A stretch of DNA of 14,636 nt, from assembly GCA_016215715.1 (NCBI GenBank), contig JACRIG010000063.1:1-14636 (forward strand), given 5' to 3'. Under the pieces are notes generated by a model. The model worked only from the letters and a program-made list of their open reading frames with translations, made no database searches and had not been told where the DNA came from. Shown one piece after another: positions 1 to 6,739 of this stretch. This DNA is from Candidatus Peregrinibacteria bacterium (GTDB taxonomy: Bacteria > Patescibacteriota > Gracilibacteria > Peribacterales > Peribacteraceae). The first letter of the stretch is position 1. Every line of letters begins with the position of its first letter. The translations under genes and the position numbers were made by a program.

Positions 1-170
1 AACAATCCTTTCCCGAGCTCGCGATGATCCGGAATCGTCAGCGGCTTGCGATTGGAATCCGATGCATGAATCAACCGTATGTGACTCCCGCGCTGGCGGA
101 CCAATGTATAGCCCAGACGCAAAAAACGCTTCACCGCTTCCCGCCCGGAGACAGTAGGAACCTTCATCAT
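1..170 (-). CDS. hicA: HicA-family mRNA interferase toxin (partial, 3' end beyond window)
   Basis: HicA toxins are small dsRBD-fold ribonucleases that cut mRNA and are neutralised by HicB. I read 56 residues from ATG at 170 leftward before the window edge. The start carries the family's 'SGREAVKRFLRLGY' helix (residues 8-21), followed by 'RQRGSH' (25-30), whose His30 is the expected catalytic residue, and then 'PLTIPDH' (43-49). Only about 15-20 C-terminal residues should be missing. The gene starts 6 nt after the stop of the antitoxin gene, so the order is antitoxin then toxin, the reverse of the classical hicAB order but common. A second ATG follows the first directly; either could be used. 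No Shine-Dalgarno is visible, so translation is probably coupled to hicB. Family assignment is secure from the motifs; activity is inferred. Confidence 0.88.
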   Translation of the reverse strand, partial: MMKVPTVSGREAVKRFLRLGYTLVRQRGSHIRLIHASDSNRKPLTIPDHRELGKGL

Positions 171-176
171 CGCGCG

Positions 177-437
177 TCAAATCGTGATTGTGTGGAAGCT
201 GATTTCGCGCGGGAGATAATCGCGCAGAACGGCGCGATTTTCCTTCTCTTCGCAGACAAGCGTAATCACTTCCTGAATGTTGCGTAGCGCTTCGTCGAGT
301 GTTTTCCCCTGTGTATAGCAACCGGAAAGAAGAGGACACTCCACGACATACATTCCTCCTTCATCCCTCTCGATAATAACCGGAAGAGACCGGGAAGCTG
401 AACTGTGCCGTTTGGTGTGGAGCGCACGCTTTTTCAC
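177..437 (-). CDS. hicB: HicB-family antitoxin
   Basis: This 86-residue protein is a short HicB antitoxin. After a basic N-terminus it has the family's partial RNase H fold: 'LPVIIERDEGGMYVVECP' (18-35), then 'LSGCYTQGKTLDEALRNIQEVI' in two pieces, then a helical end. There is no room for a C-terminal DNA-binding domain, so any autorepression would need another mechanism. The start is a GTG: an in-frame TAG lies four codons upstream, and a good promoter (TTGATA, 16 bp, TAGAAT) ends 6 nt before this GTG, which predicts a leaderless mRNA. The -35 overlaps the enolase stop codon, so the toxin-antitoxin pair has its own promoter directly behind enolase. hicA follows after 6 nt. HicB would bind and neutralise the downstream HicA. 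Confidence 0.88.
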   Translation of the reverse strand: MKKRALHTKRHSSASRSLPVIIERDEGGMYVVECPLLSGCYTQGKTLDEALRNIQEVITLVCEEKENRAVLRDYLPREISFHTITI

Positions 438-443
438 AGTCCT

Positions 444-471
444 ATTCTACACCCAAACCTCTAGGTATCAA
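444..471 (-). promoter_or_regulatory. hicBA promoter, leaderless
   Basis: On the minus strand the -35 TTGATA (471-466) and -10 TAGAAT (449-444) are separated by 16 bp. Each differs from consensus at one base. The -10 ends 6 nt before the GTG of hicB, so transcription would begin at or next to the start codon. The -35 overlaps the enolase stop codon. Confidence 0.6.
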
Positions 472-1736
472 AACGGCGAGGCGTACGTTGCTTTCTTCCC
501 CAACTCCTCCTCAATCCGCAGAAGCTCATTGTACTTCGCCGTCCTCTCGCTACGACTCGGAGCGCCGGTTTTAATCTGGCCGGTCTGGAGCGCAATCGTG
601 AGATGCGAGATGAACGCATCTTCGGTATCTCCGCCGCGGTGGCTGACGATGGGATGCCAGTGAGCATCGTGCGTCATCATGATCGCATCGACAGTTTCGC
701 TGACCGTCCCGATCTGATTCACCTTGATGAGCACGGCGTTGACAGCGTCTTTGGTAATTGCTTCTTTGATGCGCTTCGTGTTCGTCACGAGGAAATCATC
801 GCCGACGAGTTGAACCTTGCTTCCGAATTTTTTCTTCATGTCGATGAATCCTTCCCAATCATCCTCGCCGTGGCTGTCCTCGATGCTGATGAGCGGATAG
901 CGCTCCATGAGATCCGCGTAGTAGGCCATGAGTTCTGCGCGTGAGAGCTTTTTCGCATCGACCGTGTAGCTTCCGTCTGCGAAAAATTCTGATGCTGCGG
1001 CATCCACTGCGAGTTTGATTTTTCCTTCATATCCGGCTTTTCCAATCGCGGTAACAATAAAATCGAGCGCCTCGCCGCATGTCTTTACGCGCGGCGCGAA
1101 CGCCCCCTCGGCCCCGACCGCGGTGACGTGACCGGCTGCATGGAGCAGAGACTCGAGTGCGTGGAACGTTTCCACTCCCGCACGCAGCGCTTCGGAGAAC
1201 GAGGAAAATCCGTCCGGCACGATCATGAATTCCTGAAAGGAAAGCCCCGCGTCGCTGTGCGCACCGCCTTCAATGACGACCATCAGCGGTACCGGCATCG
1301 CGACGGACTTTCCAATTGCGGCACCGTACTGATCCGCAAGTGAATGCCAGAGCGATTTCTTCTCACTTGCACTGCGCGCACGGCAGACCGCCATCGAGAC
1401 GCCAAGAATTGCGTTACCGCCGAGCCGCGCTTTATTCGGCGTCCCGTCGAGATCAATCAGCATCCGGTCAATCGCGCGCTGATCAGACACATCCTGACCG
1501 TTCAGTGCTTTCGCAATTTCCTTCTCCACGTTCGCAACGGCTTTCGTCACGCCTTTCCCGCCGAACTCTTTTCCCCCGTCACGCAGTTCAACCGCTTCAT
1601 GCACACCGGTAGAAACACCGGAGGGAACGGCTGCTCTGCCGAATGATCCATCATCCAGAAGACAATCGACTTCGATGGTCGGATTGCCGCGGGAGTCGAG
1701 AATTTGCCGGGCGTGTAATTTTAAAATGAGTGGCAT
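468..1736 (-). CDS. eno: Enolase (phosphopyruvate hydratase)
   Basis: Enolase interconverts 2-phosphoglycerate and phosphoenolpyruvate in cytosolic glycolysis. The 422-residue length is normal. The N-terminal domain has 'ARQILDSRGNPTIEV' (9-23) and the mobile loop 'SGVSTGVHEAVELRDG' (39-54). In the barrel, His160, Glu169 and Glu210 (acid), the Mg ligands Asp245, Glu286 and Asp313, the base Lys338 ('LIKVNQIGT'), His366-Arg367 and Lys389 ('GQIKTGAPSRSER') are all present. Several flanking residues are unusual: NGG becomes EGG (156-158), GDEGGFAP becomes GAEGAFAP (208-215), and SHRSGE becomes SHRGGD (365-370). I chose ATG 1736 rather than TTG 1754 because it matches the usual N-terminus and an extended -10 ends 6 nt before it. 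A 167-nt structured gap separates it from the upstream membrane-protein gene, and hicB lies 30 nt downstream. Confidence 0.96.
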   Translation of the reverse strand: MPLILKLHARQILDSRGNPTIEVDCLLDDGSFGRAAVPSGVSTGVHEAVELRDGGKEFGGKGVTKAVANVEKEIAKALNGQDVSDQRAIDRMLIDLDGTPNKARLGGNAILGVSMAVCRARSASEKKSLWHSLADQYGAAIGKSVAMPVPLMVVIEGGAHSDAGLSFQEFMIVPDGFSSFSEALRAGVETFHALESLLHAAGHVTAVGAEGAFAPRVKTCGEALDFIVTAIGKAGYEGKIKLAVDAAASEFFADGSYTVDAKKLSRAELMAYYADLMERYPLISIEDSHGEDDWEGFIDMKKKFGSKVQLVGDDFLVTNTKRIKEAITKDAVNAVLIKVNQIGTVSETVDAIMMTHDAHWHPIVSHRGGDTEDAFISHLTIALQTGQIKTGAPSRSERTAKYNELLRIEEELGKKATYASPF

Positions 1737-1742
1737 GTCAGA

Positions 1743-1751
1743 AGAATACCA
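1743..1751 (-). promoter_or_regulatory. Extended -10 of eno, leaderless
   Basis: The minus strand reads TGG-TATTCT and then 6 nt to the eno ATG (1736). No convincing -35 is seen at 17 bp. The sequence from TGG to ATG closely resembles the one before the transglutaminase-like gene (TGG-TATGCT at 7015-7023, also 6 nt before ATG). Confidence 0.5.
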
Positions 1752-1770
1752 CAAGAAATATTTAAAATTG

Positions 1771-1895
1771 AGCAGCAGCCCCCGCAGGGGTCCCAGAGGA
1801 CCGTCCCCGGCTGCGGCGTTAGCAAGATAGACGGTTCATTCTCACCCTCCCGCAGCCACGGAGGGCTGCTGCTGAGTCTAAAAGGGCTGCTGCTG
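1771..1895. repeat. Composite palindromic element with multi-arm folding potential
   Basis: The outer arms AGCAGCAGCCC (1771-1781) and GGGCTGCTGCT (1863-1873) are perfect complements 81 nt apart. Inside lie CCCC-GCA-GGGG (1780-1790), which overlaps GGTCC-CAGA-GGACC (1789-1802), and GGCTGCGG (1809-1816) with CCGCAGCC (1850-1857). A further copy of the right arm, GGGCTGCTGCTG, is at 1884-1895. The element fills the gap between the membrane-protein gene and eno. It could be a mobile REP-like element, or part of the upstream gene's 3' UTR acting as a terminator or processing signal. No T-run follows the stem on the minus strand. Confidence 0.7.
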
Positions 1896-1903
1896 GATTT
1901 TTG

Positions 1904-2758
1904 TTATGCTTGGATTCTTTTCTTCGCTCTCATATGAATCACCCCGCAGTACACCGCAAGGAAGAACACAATCAGCGCGTTCAGCTCCGGTCCCGATTTT
2001 GTCAGACGCGTCGGGGATGATGATGTCTGGGCCAACTCGGGACGGCCCTGAGGCGCAGAGCGTGATGTGACACGCGGGGACGGGAGGGGCCGGAGGACGC
2101 CGGCGCGGGCCGTGGTGACCTGCAATCCGCTCACGACGTCATCCTCCAGACGCTCCCGGCGGCGCTCCATCCGGCCCAGTTCCATCTTCAGCTGATCTTC
2201 CGAACTCTGCTGTGCCGTCGATGATTGCGATGTGGAAGCGAGGAACGTGCGCGGATAAGCGAGAAGCGAAGCGAGCCGCGGGTTCCAGTTGAACTGCTCG
2301 GCTGCAACAGCGGCGGCCGCGAACGGGACGAGAAGAAGCGTGAGAAGCGTGAGTCGTCCGCGTCGCTGTCGGATCACTTCGATACAGAAAACCGCAAGCA
2401 GAAGAAAACCCAGTGCGACCACCGGCAGCGCCCATCCCCAGAGGTACATGCGATGGATGCGAAGCAGCAGATCCGTCGCCGGGGAGAGCTCCAGCACAAA
2501 CCAGATGAGGAGCAGAACCGCCGGCAGGAAATGCAGCAGCCGGAAACTATTGTCCGCCCGGCGGCTCTTCAGCAGCGGATACAGGAGCAGCGGATACAGG
2601 ATGCTCACGGCAAACGCGATCAGCCACGGCAGGAAATTCCCCTGCAGCGGCGGCAGGAGCGCCATCGTGAAACCTGAGACGGCGAGGACCAGGCCGAGGA
2701 GGAAGACGAGAAACGTCTCCGTCGCATGCTTCAGGGGCATAGGAGGGATATGGTCCAT
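1904..2758 (-). CDS. Polytopic membrane protein of unknown function
   Basis: I do not recognise this 284-residue protein. Five hydrophobic segments lie at about residues 15-35, 42-63, 73-92, 105-129 and 136-153. A charged, probably coiled stretch follows (185-210, rich in Glu, Arg and Met), then a Pro/Ser/Arg-rich linker (215-255), and a last membrane helix at 259-276 ending in a basic tail. The architecture is therefore five helices, a hydrophilic loop of about 100 residues and one anchoring helix. No catalytic motif is visible. ATG 2758 is used as the start; ATG 2740 (residue 7) is equally possible, since the C-rich tract TCCCTCCT directly precedes it, as such tracts do at other starts here. 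The gene follows three membrane-protein genes on the same strand and may share their transcript. Confidence 0.75.
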   Translation of the reverse strand: MDHIPPMPLKHATETFLVFLLGLVLAVSGFTMALLPPLQGNFLPWLIAFAVSILYPLLLYPLLKSRRADNSFRLLHFLPAVLLLIWFVLELSPATDLLLRIHRMYLWGWALPVVALGFLLLAVFCIEVIRQRRGRLTLLTLLLVPFAAAAVAAEQFNWNPRLASLLAYPRTFLASTSQSSTAQQSSEDQLKMELGRMERRRERLEDDVVSGLQVTTARAGVLRPLPSPRVTSRSAPQGRPELAQTSSSPTRLTKSGPELNALIVFFLAVYCGVIHMRAKKRIQA

Positions 2759-2792
2759 CAGGTGATGATTTTTGTCAATTATGAGTTTACGT

Positions 2793-2890
2793 CAGAAGAA
2801 AGCCACAGACGGTACAGAGGGAACAGAGGTACACTAAAAACTTCTACTTTTCTTCTGTGCCTTCTGTGCGCTTTGTCCCTTCTGTCACTT
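2793..2890. repeat. Imperfect inverted repeat of ACAGAGG/TTCTGTG units
   Basis: The left half has repeated CAGA motifs (CCACAGA, TACAGAGGGAACAGAGG at 2813-2829). The right half has repeated TTCTGTG motifs (2851-2886). The halves are imperfect reverse complements around an A/T-rich centre (about 2833-2850). The right half runs up to the stop codon of the gene ending at 2885. Its role is unknown; it could fold in the 3' UTR of that gene. Confidence 0.45.
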
Positions 2891-3286
2891 CTTCTTCGGC
2901 AAATATTTCCCCATCGGATCCTCCTTCGTCACCGTCGGCAGCACCTGATAGTAGCGCGCGCGGAACAGACGAATCTGGAAAGCAAGGTAGAGTGCCGCGG
3001 CCAGAAGCCACAGGACCCAGAGGAAACGCATCGAGACGAACTGAATCTGCTCGGCTCTCGCGATGACGAGAACGAGTCCCGTGAGCCCGAACCAGAATGC
3101 CGCGACCGACCAGGAACGGCTGAGCTTCCGGAGGATCCCGTCATGCGTGCGCCTTCTCCAGAAGCTGATGCCAAAAGAAGCGAGGATCAAAACGCCGCAC
3201 ACGATGAGCAGTGCCATCGCTTTCGGGCTGTCGTAGTACGCGTTCGCGGGGTTGGGCCAGAAGAGATAGATGAGAAAATCCTGCAT
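2885..3286 (-). CDS. Small membrane protein of unknown function
   Basis: This 133-residue protein has three clear hydrophobic helices (about 23-43, 58-77 and 84-105). Basic loops separate them ('WRRRTHDG' 43-50 and 'RKLSRSW' 53-59). The C-terminal tail includes 'RYYQVLPTVTKEDPMGKYLPKKK', here split by position: 111-120 and 121-133. No catalytic residues are evident. It starts 14 nt after the stop of the preceding small membrane-protein gene, so it is very likely co-transcribed with that gene and the Lgt-family gene. The start is preceded by CCCCCTCC, 4 nt before the ATG, and there is no Shine-Dalgarno. The conserved-looking DP-KYLPKKK tail suggests a clade-specific family, but I cannot name it. 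Confidence 0.8.
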   Translation of the reverse strand: MQDFLIYLFWPNPANAYYDSPKAMALLIVCGVLILASFGISFWRRRTHDGILRKLSRSWSVAAFWFGLTGLVLVIARAEQIQFVSMRFLWVLWLLAAALYLAFQIRLFRARYYQVLPTVTKEDPMGKYLPKKK

Positions 3287-3300
3287 GATCGGAGGGGGAA

Positions 3301-3732
3301 TTATTTCGGAAGAATTTCTTCATCATCTTCTAAAACCACTTCTTCTGCTTCGATTTCTTCGTTTTCTTCGCCTTCTTCGTCTTCCTCACTCTCTTTTGTC
3401 TCTTCTGTCTCCTTTGTCTCGTTTGTCTCCCCATCATCAATCGCAAAAACGTGGTCCAATAACTCCATCATCTTCTTCACCCTCACATCCGTCTCCCGCT
3501 GTTTCAGCGTCCGCTCCGGACGGATCAGGAGATAGATGAGAAAACCGACCCCCGGCAGGAGCGCCACAAGAAGGATGCAGACGATCTGGTAGAGGAAGGA
3601 ACGGGTCCGCAGGAGAATGTCACGCGTCGCGAATAGCAGGAGAAAAACGATGAAGATCCCGATACATAAAAGCCCGATCTGAATGAAACGAAGTGTGGGG
3701 TCGTCGGCGAGGAGAGTCAGAAAGGAGGTCAT
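3301..3732 (-). CDS. Two-helix membrane protein with acidic C-terminal tail
   Basis: The 143 residues contain two membrane helices (16-36 and 47-69). The second ends in 'LLPGVGFLIYLLIRPERTLKQRE' (58-80, in two parts: 58-70 and 71-80), which resembles the PLDc_N-type helix pair often found in small membrane proteins of uncultivated bacteria. From about residue 98 the protein is almost entirely Glu, Asp, Thr, Lys and Ser. Relatives I recall usually carry a zinc ribbon after this helix pair; no cysteine is present here, so the acidic tail replaces it or the relationship is distant. The gene begins 9 nt after the Lgt-family stop and ends 14 nt before the next gene, fitting a three-gene operon. 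The tail creates a long homopurine run on the coding strand. Confidence 0.8.
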   Translation of the reverse strand: MTSFLTLLADDPTLRFIQIGLLCIGIFIVFLLLFATRDILLRTRSFLYQIVCILLVALLPGVGFLIYLLIRPERTLKQRETDVRVKKMMELLDHVFAIDDGETNETKETEETKESEEDEEGEENEEIEAEEVVLEDDEEILPK

Positions 3733-3741
3733 GGGGTGCGG

Positions 3742-4665
3742 TTACAGATGCGGATAACGCTGGCGGTGGACCACAACGTACACGACGGTGCCCAGCAGCG
3801 CCAGAACGGCAAGGAGCTGACTGAAACGAAGTTCATACGCCTCGAACGGAAGCCATGGACGCGCAATCAGATACCCCGCACACACGAGTGTCATCACAGC
3901 CTCGATCGCAATCATCAGCTTCTGCGGCAGCCGCATCTCGATGACCGCAACGATACCGAGGCTGAGGAACAGGAGGATCAGAATGAGTAAATCGAGACCC
4001 GTCGCAAAGACCGGAATGCTGAAATCACCGCGGAATGACTCAAGGAAAATCGTCCCCAACGCCGCCGTCGCAATGCCGGCGAGCGTCTCCGCGCCCGCGC
4101 GCCGGGAGCGCTTGCGGACAATGAGGAGAACGAACGTGAGGACGAGGTAGAAGAAGGCGTAGTACAGCTGGACCGGATGGATGGGAACCGCATAGCGCAC
4201 AGCCATGGCATCGTAGGTGATTCCCCAGAACATGTTCGTCGGAAGCCCGTACGCCTGACCTGCCGCAAATTTGCCGATCCAGTCGAAGACGAGACCGAAG
4301 GTTGTTGCGGGCAGGAGGACATCCAGCCACTGTAAAAATGTCGTGCGGGAGGTCCGCCCGAAAATGTACAGCACAATCGCAATGCCGATGGCTGCGCCGA
4401 GGAAGCTGAACTGCCCGTCCCAGACGATGAAAACGCGCAGCGGGTCTCGCAGGTACACGCGGTACTCTGCAACAATCGCGGCGATGCGCCCCCCGAGCAG
4501 GAACCCGAGTACATGCCATCGCGCGTTGTCGCTGAACTGCTGGAGAGAGAGATTGGCGCTCTCCGCGAGCCGGAAGAAAAACTCCGTCGAGAGCGCTGTA
4601 GCGATCAGCAAAAAAAACAGGTGTGTCCAGAGGATGAAGGGGCCGATGGGAAGGGCTTCGAACAT
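3742..4665 (-). CDS. lgt: Lgt-family protein (prolipoprotein diacylglyceryl transferase-like) with C-terminal extension
   Basis: Lgt moves diacylglycerol from phosphatidylglycerol onto the lipobox cysteine of prolipoproteins in the inner membrane. From ATG 4665 the protein has 307 residues. Family features are 'IGPFILWTHLFF' at the N-terminus, 'GGRIAAIVAEYRVYLRDP' (58-75), 'WDGQFSFLGAAIG' (82-94), 'GKFAAGQAYGLPT' (131-143) where the signature GR-GNF-N-E normally lies, 'HPVQLYY' (163-169) and 'GTIFLESFRGD' (204-214). The signature Asn and Arg are not conserved in the usual form, so catalysis is less certain than membership. About 90 further residues after 214 hold roughly three more membrane helices. 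ATG 4665 is chosen because family similarity begins there and an extended -10 (TGC-TACTCT) ends 6 nt before it. Confidence 0.8.
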   Translation of the reverse strand: MFEALPIGPFILWTHLFFLLIATALSTEFFFRLAESANLSLQQFSDNARWHVLGFLLGGRIAAIVAEYRVYLRDPLRVFIVWDGQFSFLGAAIGIAIVLYIFGRTSRTTFLQWLDVLLPATTFGLVFDWIGKFAAGQAYGLPTNMFWGITYDAMAVRYAVPIHPVQLYYAFFYLVLTFVLLIVRKRSRRAGAETLAGIATAALGTIFLESFRGDFSIPVFATGLDLLILILLFLSLGIVAVIEMRLPQKLMIAIEAVMTLVCAGYLIARPWLPFEAYELRFSQLLAVLALLGTVVYVVVHRQRYPHL

Positions 4666-4671
4666 GGGAAA

Positions 4672-4680
4672 AGAGTAGCA
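4672..4680 (-). promoter_or_regulatory. Extended -10 of the lgt-like operon, leaderless
   Basis: The minus strand reads TGC-TACTCT and then 6 nt (TTTCCC) to ATG 4665. The hexamer alone is weak (three of six consensus bases), but the TGn extension and the spacing match those before eno, the transglutaminase-like gene and the 100-residue gene. Confidence 0.35.
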
Positions 4681-4719
4681 GAGGGGTGTATCTGATAACA
4701 GAGGCTCAGGGAACCGACT

Positions 4720-4790
4720 TCGTTGCTTGTTGGCTCGTTTCGCGTTTCTCGTTTCGTTCGAGCAACGAGCCAACGAGAAACGAGCAACGA
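4720..4790. repeat. Long hairpin of CGAGAAA/CGAGCAA-type heptamers
   Basis: GTTGGCTCGTT (4729-4739) is perfectly complementary to AACGAGCCAAC (4764-4774). CGTTGCT (4721-4727) pairs with AGCAACG (4783-4789), and CGTTTCTCG (4743-4751) pairs with CGAGAAACG (4774-4782). Both arms are built from near-heptameric units (CGAGCCAA, CGAGAAA, CGAGCAA). The element lies directly after the thrS stop codon. No T-run follows, so it is not a textbook terminator, though it could protect the 3' end or be a dispersed repeat. Confidence 0.75.
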
Positions 4791-4791
4791 A

Positions 4792-6603
4792 TTATCCAAT
4801 ACTCGCCTTCAGCCTTCTCTCCCCTACATCCCCCACCGTCCTCTCCACAAATTCCTCCACGCTCACGACCACCTGCTTCTTCGTTGTCACATTGCGCACG
4901 GTGACACTCTTCGCATCGACTTCGTTGTCCCCCATGACGAGCAGGTACGGAATCTTCTCTGTCTCCCCTTCTCTGATTCTCTTGCCCAGCGATTCCGTGT
5001 GATCGAAAAATTTCGTCCGGATACCTGCCGCCTGCAGCTTCTGTTCAATCTCGCGTGCGTAGTCTTCATGCAGCGCTGCGACGGGAAGTATGCCCACCTG
5101 CGTCGGCGCGACCCAGAGCGGAAAGAGACCCGCATGATGTTCGATGAAGATCGACAGGAAGCGCTCGATCGCACCCATGATTGCGGCATGGATCATCACG
5201 ATGCGTTCCTTCTCACCGCTCTCACTGATGCAACTGAGATCGAACCGCTCGGGCATGTTGATGTCGAGCTGGATCGTCGCCACCTGCCACTCGCGGCCAA
5301 TGGCATCCTTCGCGATGAAGTCGACCTTTGGCCCGTAGAATGCCGCTTCGCCGGGGGCCTCGAAGAAATCTGCCTTTCTTTCTTTCGCAATCGAACGCAG
5401 CTCATCTTCGGCGTGCTTCCACATCGCGGGTGTGCCGAGATATTTTTCAAAGGCATCGGGATCGTGGAGCGAGAGACGGACACGGAGTTGTCCGAAGCCG
5501 ACCGTCGCATAGAAGGTATCGACGATTTCCCAGATCGCGAGAATCTCATTCTTCGCCTGCGCAGGCCGGCAGAACACGTGCGCGTCATCCTGCGTGATGC
5601 ACCGTACCCTGCTGAGTCCGTGCAGTTCGCCCGTCTGCTCGTCGCGATAGACCATCGTCGTTTCGGCGTAACGCTGGGGCATTTCGCGGTAACTTCGCTG
5701 CCGGGAAGCAAAAATCTGCGTATGGTGCGGACAGTTCATCGGCTTCATCGCGAATTCATGCCCGTCCCGTGTCTGGATCCTGAAAAGATCATCTTTAAAT
5801 TTTGCCCAGTGTCCCGAGGTCTCGTAGAGTTCCTTCTTCGTAATGTGCGGGATGGTGACACGGTTGTAGCCTTTTGCTTTTCGCAGTTCCCAGACGTAGT
5901 CATCAAGCAAATCCCGGAGAAGCGTGCCGCGCGGCGTCCAGAGAGGAAGTCCGGCTCCGACGATTTCGCTGAAACAAAAAAGATCGAGTTCTTTGCCGAG
6001 TTTGCGGTGGTCGCGTTTCTTCGCCTCTTCCTGAATCAGCAAATACGCATCGAGTTCTTCTTTTTTCGGGAACGCAGCGACATAGATACGGGTCAGCTGC
6101 TCGCGCTTCTCGTCTCCTCTCCAGTACGCACCCGCGAGTGTCATCAGTTTAAATGCATCAACCGGAATCTCGCGCAGATTCTCAACGTGTCCGCCGCGGC
6201 AGAGATCCGTAAATGTTTCTTCACGCCTCGGACCGATGTTCACGTAGTGCGTCACCTCCTTCACCCCCTCGTTTTTCACGAGATCTTCGACCAGCTCCAC
6301 TTTGAACGGCTGCTTCTGCTTCTTCCAGTACACAATCGCTTCTTTGGGAGTCAGCGTGTCACATCTGAATGTCTGTCCCTGATGAATGATCGATCTCATT
6401 TCCTTTTCGATCGCCGGAAAGTCGGCATCAGAAATAGGCTTCGCGAAGAGAAAATCGTAATAGCAGCCGTACTCGATCGGCGGACCGATGGTGATCTGCG
6501 TATCGGGCCAGAGTTTCGTCACCGCCTGCGCGAGGACGTGGGCGAGGGAGTGGCGGAGCTTGTGAAGGTCGTCGGCCTGTGATGCGGATGCGCTCTTACT
6601 CAT
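4792..6603 (-). CDS. thrS: Threonine--tRNA ligase, without TGS domain
   Basis: ThrRS charges tRNA-Thr. This 603-residue protein begins almost directly with the editing domain: 'HSLAH' (18-22) and the partner 'CRGGH' later in the domain form the metal-type editing site that clears Ser-tRNA. The class II catalytic core has 'MKPMNCPHHTQIF' with the zinc-ligand Cys, 'QDDAHVFC' (second ligand, His) and 'VMIHAAIMGAIERF' (third ligand, His). The C-terminal anticodon-binding domain starts near 'WVAPTQVGILPV'. The usual N-terminal TGS domain (about 60 residues) is missing, and the normally conserved Gly of NCPGH is His. ATG 6603 is chosen because the 21 residues before it do not resemble a TGS domain. 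The gene has its own promoter near 6740-6767 and a leader of about 130 nt. Confidence 0.95.
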   Translation of the reverse strand: MSKSASASQADDLHKLRHSLAHVLAQAVTKLWPDTQITIGPPIEYGCYYDFLFAKPISDADFPAIEKEMRSIIHQGQTFRCDTLTPKEAIVYWKKQKQPFKVELVEDLVKNEGVKEVTHYVNIGPRREETFTDLCRGGHVENLREIPVDAFKLMTLAGAYWRGDEKREQLTRIYVAAFPKKEELDAYLLIQEEAKKRDHRKLGKELDLFCFSEIVGAGLPLWTPRGTLLRDLLDDYVWELRKAKGYNRVTIPHITKKELYETSGHWAKFKDDLFRIQTRDGHEFAMKPMNCPHHTQIFASRQRSYREMPQRYAETTMVYRDEQTGELHGLSRVRCITQDDAHVFCRPAQAKNEILAIWEIVDTFYATVGFGQLRVRLSLHDPDAFEKYLGTPAMWKHAEDELRSIAKERKADFFEAPGEAAFYGPKVDFIAKDAIGREWQVATIQLDINMPERFDLSCISESGEKERIVMIHAAIMGAIERFLSIFIEHHAGLFPLWVAPTQVGILPVAALHEDYAREIEQKLQAAGIRTKFFDHTESLGKRIREGETEKIPYLLVMGDNEVDAKSVTVRNVTTKKQVVVSVEEFVERTVGDVGERRLKASIG

Positions 6604-6733
6604 GATTATGGAGGGAAAATACCGGAAAAAAAACCTTTCCGCGAGGGGAAGGCTGATGGGTGTCACGCATGCACGTCAGCCGCCCTCACAGGGAGGTCGT
6701 TGTCGTCGTGGTGGTGACGATCAATGTGTGCAC
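6604..6733 (-). promoter_or_regulatory. thrS 5' leader with attenuator-like hairpins
   Basis: On the minus strand the leader holds hairpin 1, GGCTGA (6681-6676) with TCAGCC (6656-6651). A terminator-like hairpin follows: CCTTCC (6652-6647), a 6-nt loop, then GGAAAGG (6640-6634, one bulged A), and eight T residues (6633-6626). The last two bases of hairpin 1 are the first two of the terminator stem, so the two compete. This is the layout of a transcription attenuator. A small CCCT-GTG-AGGG hairpin lies upstream. The regulator, if any, is unknown; a T-box is not recognisable. Confidence 0.5.
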
Positions 6734-6739
6734 GTCGGG

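Noticed and set aside
4666..4773. A 36-codon extension of the lgt-like gene
   Set aside because: It translates the heptamer hairpin; Lgt similarity begins at ATG 4665.
4723..6582. A 619-codon open frame on the plus strand opposite thrS
   Set aside because: It is the antisense shadow of thrS, which has all ThrRS motifs; the plus-strand translation resembles no protein.
6610..6615. GGAGGG on the plus strand beside gene starts (also at 3291-3298 and 2741-2748)
   Set aside because: It looks like a Shine-Dalgarno but is on the wrong strand for the adjacent genes and has no plus-strand gene behind it.
6651..6681. E. coli-type ThrRS operator mimicking a tRNA-Thr anticodon arm
   Set aside because: The loop contains CGT, but the stem length and the loop size do not resemble an anticodon arm; the overlap with a terminator-like stem explains it better.
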